NCBI GenBank assembly: GCA_032433765.1
Contig: JAVIAB010000092.1
Coordinates: forward strand, 63,674,493-63,738,492
Length of the DNA stretch: 64,000 nt
Source: Megaustenia siamemsis
Taxonomy: Eukaryota > Mollusca > Gastropoda > Stylommatophora > Ariophantidae
Reading direction: 5' to 3'
A program made the position numbers and the translations under genes. This document shows positions 11,401-24,300 of this stretch, one piece after another; the first letter of the stretch is position 1; the number at the start of each line of letters is the position of its first letter. The notes beneath the pieces are model-generated. The model saw only the letters and a list, made by a program, of their open reading frames with translations, searched no databases and was not told the origin of the DNA.

Positions 11401-14400
11401 CTTCAATGTTAGGTAACTTTCCTTCAATGTTAGGTAACTTTCCTTCAATGTAGGGTAACATTCATTCAATGTTAGTAGCTTTCCTTCGATGTTAGGTAAC
11501 TTTCCTTCAATGTTGGGTAACTTTCCTTCAATGTTAGGTAACTTTCCTTCAATGTTAGGTAACTTTCCTTCAATGTTAGGTAGCTTTCCTTCATTGTTAG
11601 GTAACTTTACTTCAATGTTAGGTAACTTTCCTTCAATGTTAAATAACTTTCCTTCTATATTGGGTAAAATTCCTTCAATGTTAGTTACTTTCCTTCGATA
11701 TTAGGTAACTTTCCTTCAATGTTAGGTAACTTTCTTTCGATGTTAGGTAACTTTCCTTCGATGTTAGGTAACTTTCCTTCAATGTTGAGTAACTTTCCTT
11801 TTTATGTTGGATAACTTTCCTTCGATGTTGGATAACTTTCTTTCGATGTTAGGTAAATTTCCTTCGATGTTAGTAACTTTCCTTCAATGTTAGGTAACTT
11901 TCCTTCAATGTTAGGTAACTTTCCTTCAATGTTAGTAACTTTCCTTCGATGTTAGGTAACTTTCCTTCAATGTTAGGTAACTTTCCTTCAATGTTAGGTA
12001 ACTTTCCTTCAATGTTAGGTAACTTTCCTTCAATGTTAATAACTTTCCTTCGATGTTAGGTAACTTTCCTTCAATGTTAGGTAACTTTCCTTCAATGTTA
12101 GGTAACTTTCCTTCAATGTTGTGTAACTTTCCTTCAATGTTGGGTAACTTTCCTTCAATGTTAGGTAACTTTCCTTCAATGTTGGGTAACATTCCTTCAA
12201 TGTTAGTAACTTTCCTTCGATGTTAGGTAACTTTCCTTCAATGTTAGGTAACTTTCCTTCAATGTTAGGTAACTTTCCTTCAATGTTAGGTAACTTTCCT
12301 TCAATGTTAGGTAACTTTCCTTCAATGTTAGGTAACTTTCCTTCAATGTTAGGTAATTTTTCTTCGATGTTAGGTAACTTTCCTTCAATGTTGAGTGACT
12401 TTCCTTCAATGTTGGGTAACTTTCCTTCAATGTTGGGTAACTTTCCTTCGACGTTAGTTAACTTTCCTTCAATGTTAGGTAACTTTCCTTCAATGTTAGG
12501 TAACTTTCCTTCAATGTTAGGTAACTTTCCTTCGATGTTAGGTAACTTTCCTTCGATGTTAGGTAACTTTCCTTCAATGTTAGGTAACTTTCCTTCAATG
12601 TTGGGTAACATTCCTTCAATGTTAGTAACTTTCCTTCGATGTTAGGTAACTTTCCTTCAATGTTGGGTAACTTTCCTTCAATGTTAGATAACTTTCCTTC
12701 AATGTTAGGTAACTTTCCTTCAATGTTAGGTAACTTTCCTTCAATGTTAGGTAATTTCCTTCAATGTTAGGTAACTTTCCTTCAATGTTAGGTAACTTTC
12801 CTTCGATGTTAGGTAACTTTCCTTCGATGTTAGGTAACTTTCCTTCAATGTTAGGTAACTTTCCTTCAATGTTGGGTAACTTTCCTTCAATGTTAGGTAA
12901 CTTTCCTTCAATGTTAGGTAACTTTCTTTCGATGTTGGGTAACTTTCCTTCGATGTTAGGTAACTTTCCTTCAATGTTGGGTAACTTTCCTTCACTGTTG
13001 GGTAACTTTTCTTCGATGATAGGTAACTTTCCTTCAATGTTAGGTAACATTCCTTCAATGTTAGGTAACTTTCCTTCAATGTTGGGAAACATTCCTTCAA
13101 TGTTAGCAACTTTCCTTCGATGATAGGTAACTTTCCTTCAATGTTGGGTAACTTTCCTTCAATGTTAGTAACTTTCCTTCGATGTTAGGTAACTTTCCTT
13201 CAATGTTGGGTAACTTTCCTTCAATGTTAGGTAACTTTCCTTCAATGTTAGGTAACTTTCCTTCAATGTTAGGTAACTTTCCTTCAATGTTGGGTAACAT
13301 TCCTTCAATGTTAGTAACTTTCCTTCGATGTTAGGTAACTTTCCTTCAATGTTGGGTAACTTTCCTTCAATGTTAGATAACTTTCCTTCAATGTGAGGTA
13401 ACTTTCCTTCAATGTTAGGTAAATTTTCTTCAATGTTAGGTAACTTTCCTTCAATGTTAGGTAACTTTTCTTCAATGTTAGGTAACTTTCCTTCGATGTT
13501 AGGTAACTTTCCTTCGATGTTAGGTAACTTTCCTTCAATGTTAGGTAACTTTCCTTCAATGTTGGGTAACTTTCCTTCAATGTTGGGTAACTTTCCTTCG
13601 ATGTTAGGTAACTTTCCTTCAATGTTAGGTAACTTTCCTTCAATGTTAGGTAACTTTCCTTCAATGTTAGGTAACTTTCCTTCAATGTTAGGTAACTTTC
13701 CTTCAATGTTAGGTAACTTTCCTTCAATGTTGGGTAACTTTCCTTCAATGTTGGGTAACTTTCTTTCAATGTTGGGTAACTTTCCTTCACTGTTGGGTAA
13801 CTTGTCTTCGATGATAGGTAACTTTCCTTCAATGTTAGGTAACTTTCCTTCAATGTTAGGTAACTTTCCTTCAATTTTGGGAAACATTCCTTCAATGTTA
13901 GTAACTTTCCTTCGATGTTAGGTAACATTCCTTCAATGTTAGGTAACTTTCCTTCAATGTTAGGTAACTTTCCTTCAATGTTGGGTAACATTCCTTCAAT
14001 GTTAGTAACTTTCCTTCGATGTTAGATAACTTTCCTTCAATGTTGGGTAACTTTCCTTCAATGTTAGATAACTTTCCTTCGATGTTAGGTAACTTTCCTT
14101 CAATGTTAGGTAACTTTCCTTCAATGTTAGGTAACTTTCCTTCAATGTTAGGTAACTTTCCTTCAATGTTAGGTAACTTTCCTTCGATGTTAGGTAACTT
14201 TCCTTCGATGTTAGGTAACTTTCCTTCAATGTTAGGTAACTTTCCTTCAATGTTGGGTAACTTTCCTTCAATGTTAGGTAACTTTCCTTCAATGTTAGGT
14301 AACTTTCTTTCGATGTTGGGTAACTTTCCTTCGATGTTAGGTAACTTTCCTTCAATGTTGGGTAACTTTCCTTCACTGTTGGGTAACTTTTCTTCGATGA

Positions 14401-17400
14401 TAGGTAACTTTCCTTCAATGTTAGGTAACATTCCTTCAATGTTAGGTAACTTTCCTTCAATGTTGGGAAACATTCCTTCAATGTTAGCAACTTTCCTTCG
14501 ATGATAGGTAACTTTCCTTCAATGTTAAGTAAATTTCCTTCAATGTTAGGTAAATTTCCTTCAATGTTGGGTAACATTCCTTCAATGTTAGTAACTTTCT
14601 TTCGATGTTAGGTAACTTTCCTTCAATGTTGGTAACCTACCTTCAATGTTAGGTAACTTTCCTTCAATGTTAGGTAACTTTCCTTCAATGTTGGGTAACT
14701 TTCCTTCAATGTTAGGTAACTTTCCTTCAATGTTAGGTAACTTTCCTTCAATGTTGGGTAACTTTCCTTCAATGTTAGGTAACTTTTCTTCAATGTTAGG
14801 TAACTTTCCTTCAATGTTAGGTAACTTTCCTTCAATGTTAGGTAACTTTCCTTCAATGTTGGGTGACTTTCCTTCAATGTTGGGTAACTTTCCTTCAATG
14901 TTGGGTAACTTTCCTTCGACGTTAATTAACTTTCATTCAATGTTGGGTAACTTTCCTTCACTGTTGGGTAACTTGTCTTCGATGATAGGTAACTTTCCTT
15001 CCATGTTATGTAACTTGTCTTCGAAGTTAGGTAACTTTCCTTCAATGTTGGGTTGCTTTCCTTCAATGTTGGGTAACTTACCTTCAGTGTTAGGTAACTC
15101 TCCTTCAATGTTAGGTAACTTTACTTCAATGTTAGGTAACTTTCCTTCAAAGTTAAATAACTTTCCTTCAATGTTGGGTAACATTCCTTCAATGTTAGTA
15201 ACTTTCCTTCGATGTTAGGTAACTTTCCTTCAATGTTGGGTAACTTTCCTTCACTGTTGGGTAACTTTTCTTCGATGATAGGTAACTTTCCTTCAATGTT
15301 AGGTAACATTCCTTCAATGTTAGGTAACTTTCCTTCAATGTTGGGAAACATTCCTTCAATGTTAGCAACTTTCCTTCGATGATAGGTAACTTTCCTTCAA
15401 TGTTGGGTTGCTTTCCTTCAATGTTGGGTAACTTACCTTCAGTGTTAGGTAACTCTCCTTCAATGTTAGGTAACTTTCCTTTAATGTTAGGTAACTTTCC
15501 TTCATTATTATGTAACTTTCCTTCAGTGTTAGGTAACTTTCCTTCAGTGTTATACATCTTTCCTTCAGTATTAGGTAACTTTCCTTCAGTATTAGGTAAC
15601 TTTCCTTTAGTATTAGGTAACTTTCCTTCAGTATTAGGTAACTTTCCTTCAGTGTTAGGTAACTTTCCTTCAGTGTTAGGTAACTTTCCTTCAGTATTAG
15701 ATAACTTTCCTTCAATGTTAGGTAACTTTCCTTCAATGTTAGGTAACTTTCCTTCAATGTTAGGTAACTTTCCTTCAATGTTAGGTAACTTTCCTTCAAT
15801 GTTAGGTAACTTTCCTTCAATGTTAGGTAACTTTCCTTCGATGTCAGGTATCTTTCCTTCGATGTTAGGTAACTTTCCTTCAATGTTAGGTAACTTTCCT
15901 TCAATGTTAGGTAACTTTCCTTCAATGTAGGGTAACATTCATTCAATGTTAGTAGCTTTCCTTCGATGTTAGGTAACTTTCCTTCAATGTTGGGTAACTT
16001 TCCTTCAATGTTAGGTAACTTTCCTTCAATGTTAGGTAACTTTCCTTCAATGTTAGGTAGCTTTCCTTCATTGTTAGGTAACTTTACTTCAATGTTAGGT
16101 AACTTTCCTTCAATGTTAAATAACTTTCCTTCTATGTTGGGTAAATTCCTTCAATGTTAGTTACTTTCCTTCGATGTTAGGTAACTTTCCTTCAATGTTA
16201 GGTAACTTTCTTTCGATGTTAGGTAACTTTCCTTCGATGTTAGGTAACTTTCCTTCAATGTTGAGTAACTTTCCTTTTATGTTGGATAACTTTCCTTCGA
16301 TGTTGGATAACTTTCTTTCGATGTTAGGTAAATTTCCTTCGATGTTAGTAACTTTCCTTCAATGTTAGGTAACTTTCCTTCAATGTTAGGTAACTTTCCT
16401 TCAATGTTAGTAACTTTCCTTCGATGTTAGGTAACTTTCCTTCAATGTTAGGTAACTTTCCTTCAATGTTAGGTAACTTTCCTTCAATGTTAGGTAACTT
16501 TCCTTCAATGTTAATAACTTTCCTTCGATGTTAGGTAACTTTCCTTCAATGTTAGGTAACTTTCCTTCAATGTTAGGTAACTTTCCTTCAATGTTGTGTA
16601 ACTTTCCTTCAATGTTGGGTAACTTTCCTTCAATGTTAGGTAACTTTCCTTCAATGTTGGGTAACATTCCTTCAATGTTAGTAACTTTCCTTCGATGTTA
16701 GGTAACTTTCCTTCAATGTTAGGTAACTTTCCTTCAATGTTAGGTAACTTTCCTTCAATGTTAGGTAACTTTCCTTCAATGTTAGGTAATTTTCCTTCAA
16801 TGTTAGGTAACTTTCCTTCAATGTTAGGTAATTTTTCTTCGATGTTAGGTAACTTTCCTTCAATGTTGAGTGACTTTCCTTCAATGTTGGGTAACTTTCC
16901 TTCAATGTTGGGTAACTTTCCTTCGACGTTAGTTAACTTTCCTTCAATGTTAGGTAACTTTCCTTCAATGTTAGGTAACTTTCCTTCAATGTTAGGTAAC
17001 TTTCCTTCGATGTTAGGTAACTTTCCTTCGATGTTAGGTAACTTTCCTTCAATGTTAGGTAACTTTCCTTCAATGTTGGGTAACATTCCTTCAATGTTAG
17101 TAACTTTCCTTCGATGTTAGGTAACTTTCCTTCAATGTTGGGTAACTTTCCTTCAATGTTAGATAACTTTCCTTCAATGTTAGGTAACTTTCCTTCAATG
17201 TTAGGTAACTTTCCTTCAATGTTAGGTAACTTTCCTTCAATGTTAGGTAACTTTCCTTCAATGTTAGGTAACTTTCCTTCGATGTTAGGTAACTTTCCTT
17301 CGATGTTAGGTAACTTTCCTTCAATGTTAGGTAACTTTCCTTCAATGTTGGGTAACTTTCCTTCAATGTTAGGTAACTTTCCTTCAATGTTAGGTAACTT

Positions 17401-18549
17401 TCTTTCGATGTTGGGTAACTTTCCTTCGATGTTAGGTAACTTTCCTTCAATGTTGGGTAACTTTCCTTCACTGTTGGGTAACTTTTCTTCGATGATAGGT
17501 AACTTTCCTTCAATGTTAGGTAACATTCCTTCAATGTTAGGTAACTTTCCTTCAATGTTGGGAAACATTCCTTCAATGTTAGCAACTTTCCTTCGATGAT
17601 AGGTAACTTTCCTTCAATGTTGGGTAACATTCCTTCAATGTTAGTAACTTTCCTTCGATGTTAGGTAACTTTCCTTCAATGTTGGGTAACTTTCCTTCAA
17701 TGTTAGGTAACTTTCCTTCAATGTTAGGTAACTTTCCTTCAATGTTAGGTAACTTTCCTTCAATGTTGGGTAACATTCCTTCAATGTTAGTAACTTTCCT
17801 TCAATGTTAGGTAACTTTCTTTCGATGTTGGGTAACTTTCCTTCGATGTTAGGTAACTTTCCTTCAATGTTAGGTAACTTTCCTTCATGTTAGGTAACTT
17901 TCCTTCAATGTTAGGTAACTTTCCTTCAATGTTAGGTAACTTTCCTTCAATGTTAGTAACTTTCCTTCGATGTTAGGTAACTTTCCTTCAATGTTGGGTA
18001 ACTTTCCTTCAATGTTAGGTAACTTTCCTTCAATGTTAGGTAACTTTCCTTCGAGGTTAGGTAACTTTCCTTCAATGTTAGGTAACTTTTCTTCAGTATT
18101 AGGTAACTTTCCTTCAATGTTAGGTAACTTTCCTTCAATGTTAGGTAACTTTCCTTCAATGTTGGGTAACTTTCTTCAATGTTGGGTAACTTTCCTTCAC
18201 TGTTGGGTAACTTGTCTTCGATGAAAGGTAACTTTCCTTCTATGTTAGGTAACTTTCCTTCAATGTTAGGTAACTTTCCTTCAATTTTGGGAAACATTCC
18301 TTCAATGTTAGTAACTTTCCTTCGATGTTAGGTAACATTCCTTCAATGTTAGGTAACTTTCCTTCAATGTTAGGTAACTTTCCTTCAATGTTGGGTAACA
18401 TTCCTTCAATGTTAGTAACTTTCCTTCGATGTTAGATAACTTTCCTTCAATGTTAGGTAACTTTCCTTCAATGTTGGGTAACTTTCCTTCAATGTTAGGT
18501 AACTTTTCTTCAATGTAGGTAACTTTCCTTCAATGTTAGGTAACTTTCT

Positions 18550-20420
18550 TCAATGTTAGGTAACTTTCCTTCAATGTTGGGTGACTTTCCTTCAATGTTG
18601 GGTAACTTTCCTTCAATGTTGGGTAACTTTCCTTCGACGTTAATTAACTTTCATTCAATGTTGGGTAACTTTCCTTCACTGTTGGGTAACTTGTCTTCGA
18701 TGATAGGTAACTTTCCTTCCATGTTATGTAACTTGTCTTCGATGATAGGTAACTTTCCTTCAATGTTGGGTTGCTTTCCTTCAATGTTGGATAACTTACC
18801 TTCAGTGTTAGGTAACTCTCCTTCAATGTTAGGTAACTTTCCTTTAATGTTAGGTAACTTTCCTTCATTATTATGTAACTTTCCTTCAGTGTTAGGTAAC
18901 TTTCCTTCAGTGTTATACATCTTACCTTCAGTATTATGTAACTTTCCTTCAGTATTAGGTAACTTTCCTTTAGTATTAGGTAACTTTCCTTCAGTATTAG
19001 GTAACTTTCCTTCAGTGTTAGGTAACTTTCCTTCAGTATTAGATAACTTTCCTTCAATGTTAGGTAACTTTCCTTCAATGTTAGGTAACTTTCCTTCAAT
19101 GTTAGGTAACTTTCCTTCAATGTTAGGTAACTTTCCTTCAATGTTAGGTAACTTTCCTTCAATGTTAGGTAACTTTCCTTCGATGTCAGGTATCTTTCCT
19201 TCGATGTTAGGTAACTTTCCTTCAATGTTAGGTAACTTTCCTTCAATGTTAGGTAACTTTCCTTCAATGTAGGGTAACATTCATTCAATGTTAGTAGCTT
19301 TCCTTCGATGTTAGGTAACTTTCCTTCAATGTTGGGTAACTTTCCTTCAATGTTAGGTAACTTTCCTTCAATGTTAGGTAACTTTCCTTCAATGTTAGGT
19401 AGCTTTCCTTCATTGTTAGGTAACTTTACTTCAATGTTAGGTAACTTTCCTTCAATGTTAAATAACTTTCCTTCAATGTTGGGTAACTTTCCTTCAATGT
19501 TAGTAACTTTCCTTCGATGTTAGGTAACTTTCCTTCAATGTTAGGTAACTTTCTTTCGATGTTAGGTAACTTTCCTTCAATGTTAGGTAACTTTCCTTCA
19601 ATGTAGGGTAACATTCATTCAATGTTAGTAACTTTCCTTCGATGTTAGGTAACTTTCCTTCAATGTTGGGTAACTTTCCTTCAATGTTAGGTAACTTTCC
19701 TTCAATGTTAGGTAACTTTCCTTCAATGTTAGGTAGCTTTCCTTCATTGTTAGGTAACTTTACTTCAATGTTAGGTAACTTTCCTTCAATGTTAAATAAC
19801 TTTCCTTCAATGTTGGGTAACATTCCTTCAATGTTAGTAACTTTCCTTCGATGTTAGGTAACTTTCCTTCAATGTTAGGTATTTTTCTTTCGATGTTAGG
19901 TAACTTTCCTTCGATGTTAGGTAACTTTCCTTCAATGTTGGGTAACTTTCCTTTAATGTTGGATAACTTTCCTTCGAGGTTAGGTAACTTTCTTTCGAGA
20001 TTAGGTAACTTTCCTTCGAGGTTAGGTAACTTTCCTTCGAGGTTAAGTAAATTTCCTTCAATGTTAGGTAACTTTCATCATTCGATGTTAGGTAACTTTC
20101 CTTCGATGTTGGATAACTTTCTTTCGATGTTAGGTAAATTTCCTTCGATGTTAGTAACTTTCCTTCAATGTTAGGTAACTTTCCTTCAATGTTAGGTAAC
20201 TTTCCTTCAATGTTAGTAACTTTCCTTCGATGTTAGGTAACTTTCCTTCAATGTTAGGTAACTTTCCTTCAATGTTAGGTAACTTTCCTTCAATGTTAGG
20301 TAACTTTCCTTCAATGTTAATAACTTTCCTTCGATGTTAGGTAACTTTCCTTCAGTGTTAGGTAACTTTCCTTCAATGTTAGGTAACTTTCCTTCAATGT
20401 TGTGTAACTTTCCTTCAATG
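18550..20420. repeat. Satellite segment duplicated 12,623 bp downstream (about 31173-33043)
   Basis: Successive landmarks in this segment (at about 18651, 19308, 19642, 19851 and 20213) each have a counterpart exactly 12,623 bp further on (31274, 31931, 32265, 32474, 32836). The segment includes the GTTATACATCTTACC variant, a GATGTCAGGTATC monomer and one CATCAT block (20076 and 32699). Constant spacing over nearly 1.9 kb shows one long-range copy, with few or no indels since. Such spacing within an array fits unequal exchange between misaligned blocks followed by further insertion between the copies. Confidence 0.8.
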
Positions 20421-21379
20421 TTGGGTAACTTTCCTTCAATGTTAGGTAACTTTTCTTCAATGTTGAGTAACATTCCTTCAATGTTAGTAACTTTCTTTCG
20501 ATGTTAGGTAACTTTCCTTCAATGTTGGGTAACTTTCCTTCAATGTTAGGTAACTTTCCTTCAATGTTAGGTAACTTTCTTTCGATGTTGGGTAACTTTC
20601 CTTCGATGTTAGGTAACTTTCCTTCAATGTTGGGTAACTTTCCTTCAATGTTGGGTAACTTTTCTTCGATGATAGGTAACTTTCCTTCAATGTTAGGTAA
20701 CTTTCCTTCAATGTTAGGTAACTTTCCTTCAATGTTGGGAAACATTCCTTCAATGTTAGCAACTTTCCTTCGATGTTAGGTAACTTTCCTTCAATGTTAA
20801 GTAACTTTCCTTCAATGTTGGGTAACTTTCCTTCAATGTTAGGTAACTTTCCTTCAATGTTAGGTAACTTTCCTTCAATGTTGGGTAACTTTCCTTCAAT
20901 GTTGGGTAACTTTCCTTTAATGTTAGTAACTTTCCTTCGATGTTAGGTAACTTTCCTTCAATGTTGGGTAACTTTCCTTCAATGTTAGGTAACTTTCCTT
21001 CAATGTTAGGTAACTTTCCTTCAATGTTAGGTAACTTTCCTTCAATGTTGGGTAACATTCCTTCAATGTTAGTAACTTTCCTTCGATGTTAGGTAACTTT
21101 CCTTCAATGTTGGGTAACTTTCCTTCAATGTTAGGTAACTTTCCTTCAATGTTAGGTAACTTTCCTTCAATGTTAGGTAACTTTCCTTCAATGTTGGTAA
21201 CATTCCTTCAATGTTAGTAACTTTCCTTCGAAGTTAGGTAACTTTCCTTCAATGTTGGGTAACTTTCCTTCAATGTTAGGTAACTTTCCTTCAATGTTAG
21301 GTAACTTTCCTTCAATGTTAGGTAACTTTCCTTCAATGTTAGGTAACTTTCCTTCAATGTTGGTAACTTTCCTTCAATG

Positions 21380-24300
21380 TTAGTAACTTTCCTTCGATGT
21401 TAGGTAACTTTCCTTCAATGTTGGGTAACTTTCCTTCAATGTTAGGTAACTTTCCTTCAATGTTAGGTAACTTTCCTTCGAGGTTAGGTAACTTTCCTTC
21501 AATGTTAGGTAACTTTTCTTCAGTATTAGGTAACTTTCCTTCAATGTTAGGTAACTTTCCTTCAATGTTAGGTAACTTTCCTTCAATGTTGGGTAACTTT
21601 CCTTCGATGTTAGGTAACTTTCCTTCAATGTTGGGTAACTTTCCTTCAATGTTGGGTAACTTTCCTTCACTGTTGGGTAACTTGTCTTCGATGATAGGTA
21701 ACTTTCCTTCAATGTTAGGTAACTTTCCTTCAATGTTAGGTAACTTTCCTTCAATTTTGGGAAACATTCCTTCAATGTTAGTAACTTTCCTTCGATGTTA
21801 GGTAACATTCCTTCAATGTTAGGTAACTTTCCTTCAATGTTAGGTAACTTTCCTTCAATGTTGGGTAACATTCCTTCAATGTTAGTAACTTTCCTTCGAT
21901 GTTAGGTAACTTTCCTTCAATGTTGGGTAACTTTCCTTCAATGTTAGATAACTTTCCTTCAATGTTAGGTAACTTTCCTTCAATGTTAGGTAACTTTCCT
22001 TTAATGTTAGGTAACTTTCCTTCAATGTTAGGTAACTTTCCTTCAATGTTAGATAACTTTCCTTCGATGTTAGGTAACTTTCCTTCGATGTTAGGTAACT
22101 TTCCTTCAATGTTAGGTAACTTTCCTTCAATGTTGGGTAACTTTCCTTCAATGTTAGGTAACTTTCCTTCAATGTTAGGTAACTTTCTTTCGATGTTGGG
22201 TAACTTTCCTTCGATGTTAAGTAACTTTCCTTCAATGTTGGGTAACTTTCCTTCACTGTTGGGTAACTTTTCTTCGATGATAGGTAACTTTCCTTCAATG
22301 TTAGGTAACATTCCTTCAATGTTAGGTAACTTTCCTTCAATGTTGGGAAACATTCCTTCAATGTTAGCAACTTTCCTTCGATGATAGGTAACTTTCCTTC
22401 AATGTTGGGTAACTTCCTTCAGTGTTAGGTAACTCTCCTTCAATGTTAGGTAACTTTCCTTTAATGTTAGGTAACTTTCCTTCATTATTATGTAAATTTC
22501 CTTCAGTGTTAGGTAACTTTCCTTCAGTGTTATACATCTTTCCTTCAGTATTAGGTAACTTTCCTTCATTATTAGGTAACTTTCCTTCAGTATTAGGTAA
22601 CTTTCCTTCAGTATTAGGTAACTTTCCTTCAGTGTTAGGTAACTTTCCTTCAGTATTAGATAACTTTCCTTCAATGTTAGGTAACTTTCCTTCAATGTTA
22701 GGTAACTTTCCTTCAATGTTAGGTAACTTTCCTTCAATGTTAGGTAACTTTCCTTCGAGGTTAGGTAACTTTCCTTCAATGTTAGGTAACTTTTCTTCAG
22801 TATTAGGTAACTTTCCTTCAATGTTAGGTAACTTTCCTTCAATGTTAGGTAACTTTCCTTCAATGTTGGGTAACTTTCTTTCAATGTTGGGTAACTTTCC
22901 TTCACTGTTGGGTAACTTGTCTTCGATGATAGGTAACTTTCCTTCAATGTTAGGTAACTTTCCTTCAATGTTAGGTAACTTTCCTTCAATTTTGGGAAAC
23001 ATTCCTTCAATGTTAGTAACTTTCCTTCGATGTTAGGTAACATTCCTTCAATGTTAGGTAACTTTCCTTCAATGTTAGGTAACTTTCCTTCAATGTTGGG
23101 TAACATTCCTTCAATGTTAGTAACTTTCCTTCGATTTTAGATAACTTTCCTTCAATGTTGGGTAACTTTCCTTCAATGTTAGATAACTTTCCTTCGATGT
23201 TAGGTAACTTTCCTTCAATGTTAGGTAACTTTCCTTCAATGTTAGGTAACTTTCCTTCAATGTTAGGTAACTTTCCTTCAATGTTAGGTAACTTTCCTTC
23301 GATGTTAGGTAACTTTCCTTCGATGTTAGGTAACTTTCCTTCAATGTTAGGTAACTTTCCTTCAATGTTGGGTAACTTTCCTTCAATGTTAGGTAACTTT
23401 CCTTCAATGTTAGGTAACTTTCTTTCGATGTTGGGTAACTTTCCTTCGATGTTAGGTAACTTTCCTTCAATGTTGGGTAACTTTCCTTCACTGTTGGGTA
23501 ACTTTTCTTCGATGATAGGTAACTTTCCTTCAATGTTAGGTAACATTCCTTCAATGTTAGGTAACTTTCCTTCAATGTTGGGAAACATTCCTTCAATGTT
23601 AGCAACTTTCCTTCGATGATAGGTAACTTTCCTTCAATGTTAAGTAAATTTCCTTCAATGTTAGGTAAATTTCCTTCAATGTTGGGTAACTTTCCTTCAA
23701 TGTTAGTAACTTTCTTTCGATGTTAGGTAACTTTCCTTCAATGTTAGGTAACCTACCTTCAATGTTAGGTAACTTTCCTTCAATGTTAGGTAACTTTCCT
23801 TCAATGTTGGGTAACTTTCCTTCAATGTTAGGTAACTTTCCTTCAATGTTAGGTAACTTTCCTTCAATGTTGGGTAACTTTCCTTCAATGTTAGGTAACT
23901 TTTCTTCAATGTTAGTTAACTTTCCTTCAATGTTAGGTAACTTTCCTTCAATGTTAGGTAACTTTCCTTCAATGTTGGGTGACTTTCCTTCAATGTTGGG
24001 TAACTTTCCTTCAATGTTGGGTAACTTTCCTTCGACGTTAATTAACATTCATTCAATGTTGGGTAACTTTCCTTCACTGTTGGGTAACTTGTCTTCGATG
24101 ATAGGTAACTTTCCTTCCATGTTATGTAACTTGTCTTCGATGATAGGTAACTTTCCTTCAATGTTGGGTTGCTTTCCTTCAATGTTGGGTAACTTACCTT
24201 CAGTGTTAGGTAACTCTCCTTCAATGTTAGGTAACTTTACTTCAATGTTAGGTAACTTTCCTTCAATGTTAAATAACTTTCCTTCAATGTTGGGTAACAT

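Larger units (their letters stand above)
4820..18300. repeat. Higher-order repeat of about 4.5 kb, three tandem copies
   Basis: Rare landmarks recur at fixed distances. ATTATTATGTAAC-type monomers lie at 6451, 11026 and 15503 (spacings 4,575 and 4,477). The AACCTACC monomer lies near 5577, 10152 and 14630. Block edges with GGGAAACATTCC follow the same spacing. At least 4845-7650, 9420-12225 and 13898-16700 correspond monomer by monomer. Single-base differences separate the copies: TTGCGTAACC, TTGCTTAACC and TTGGTAACC at the same place. The roughly 98-bp difference between the two spacings means several monomers were gained or lost between copies. The same block type reappears at 49800-51600, over 30 kb away. 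Confidence 0.85.
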
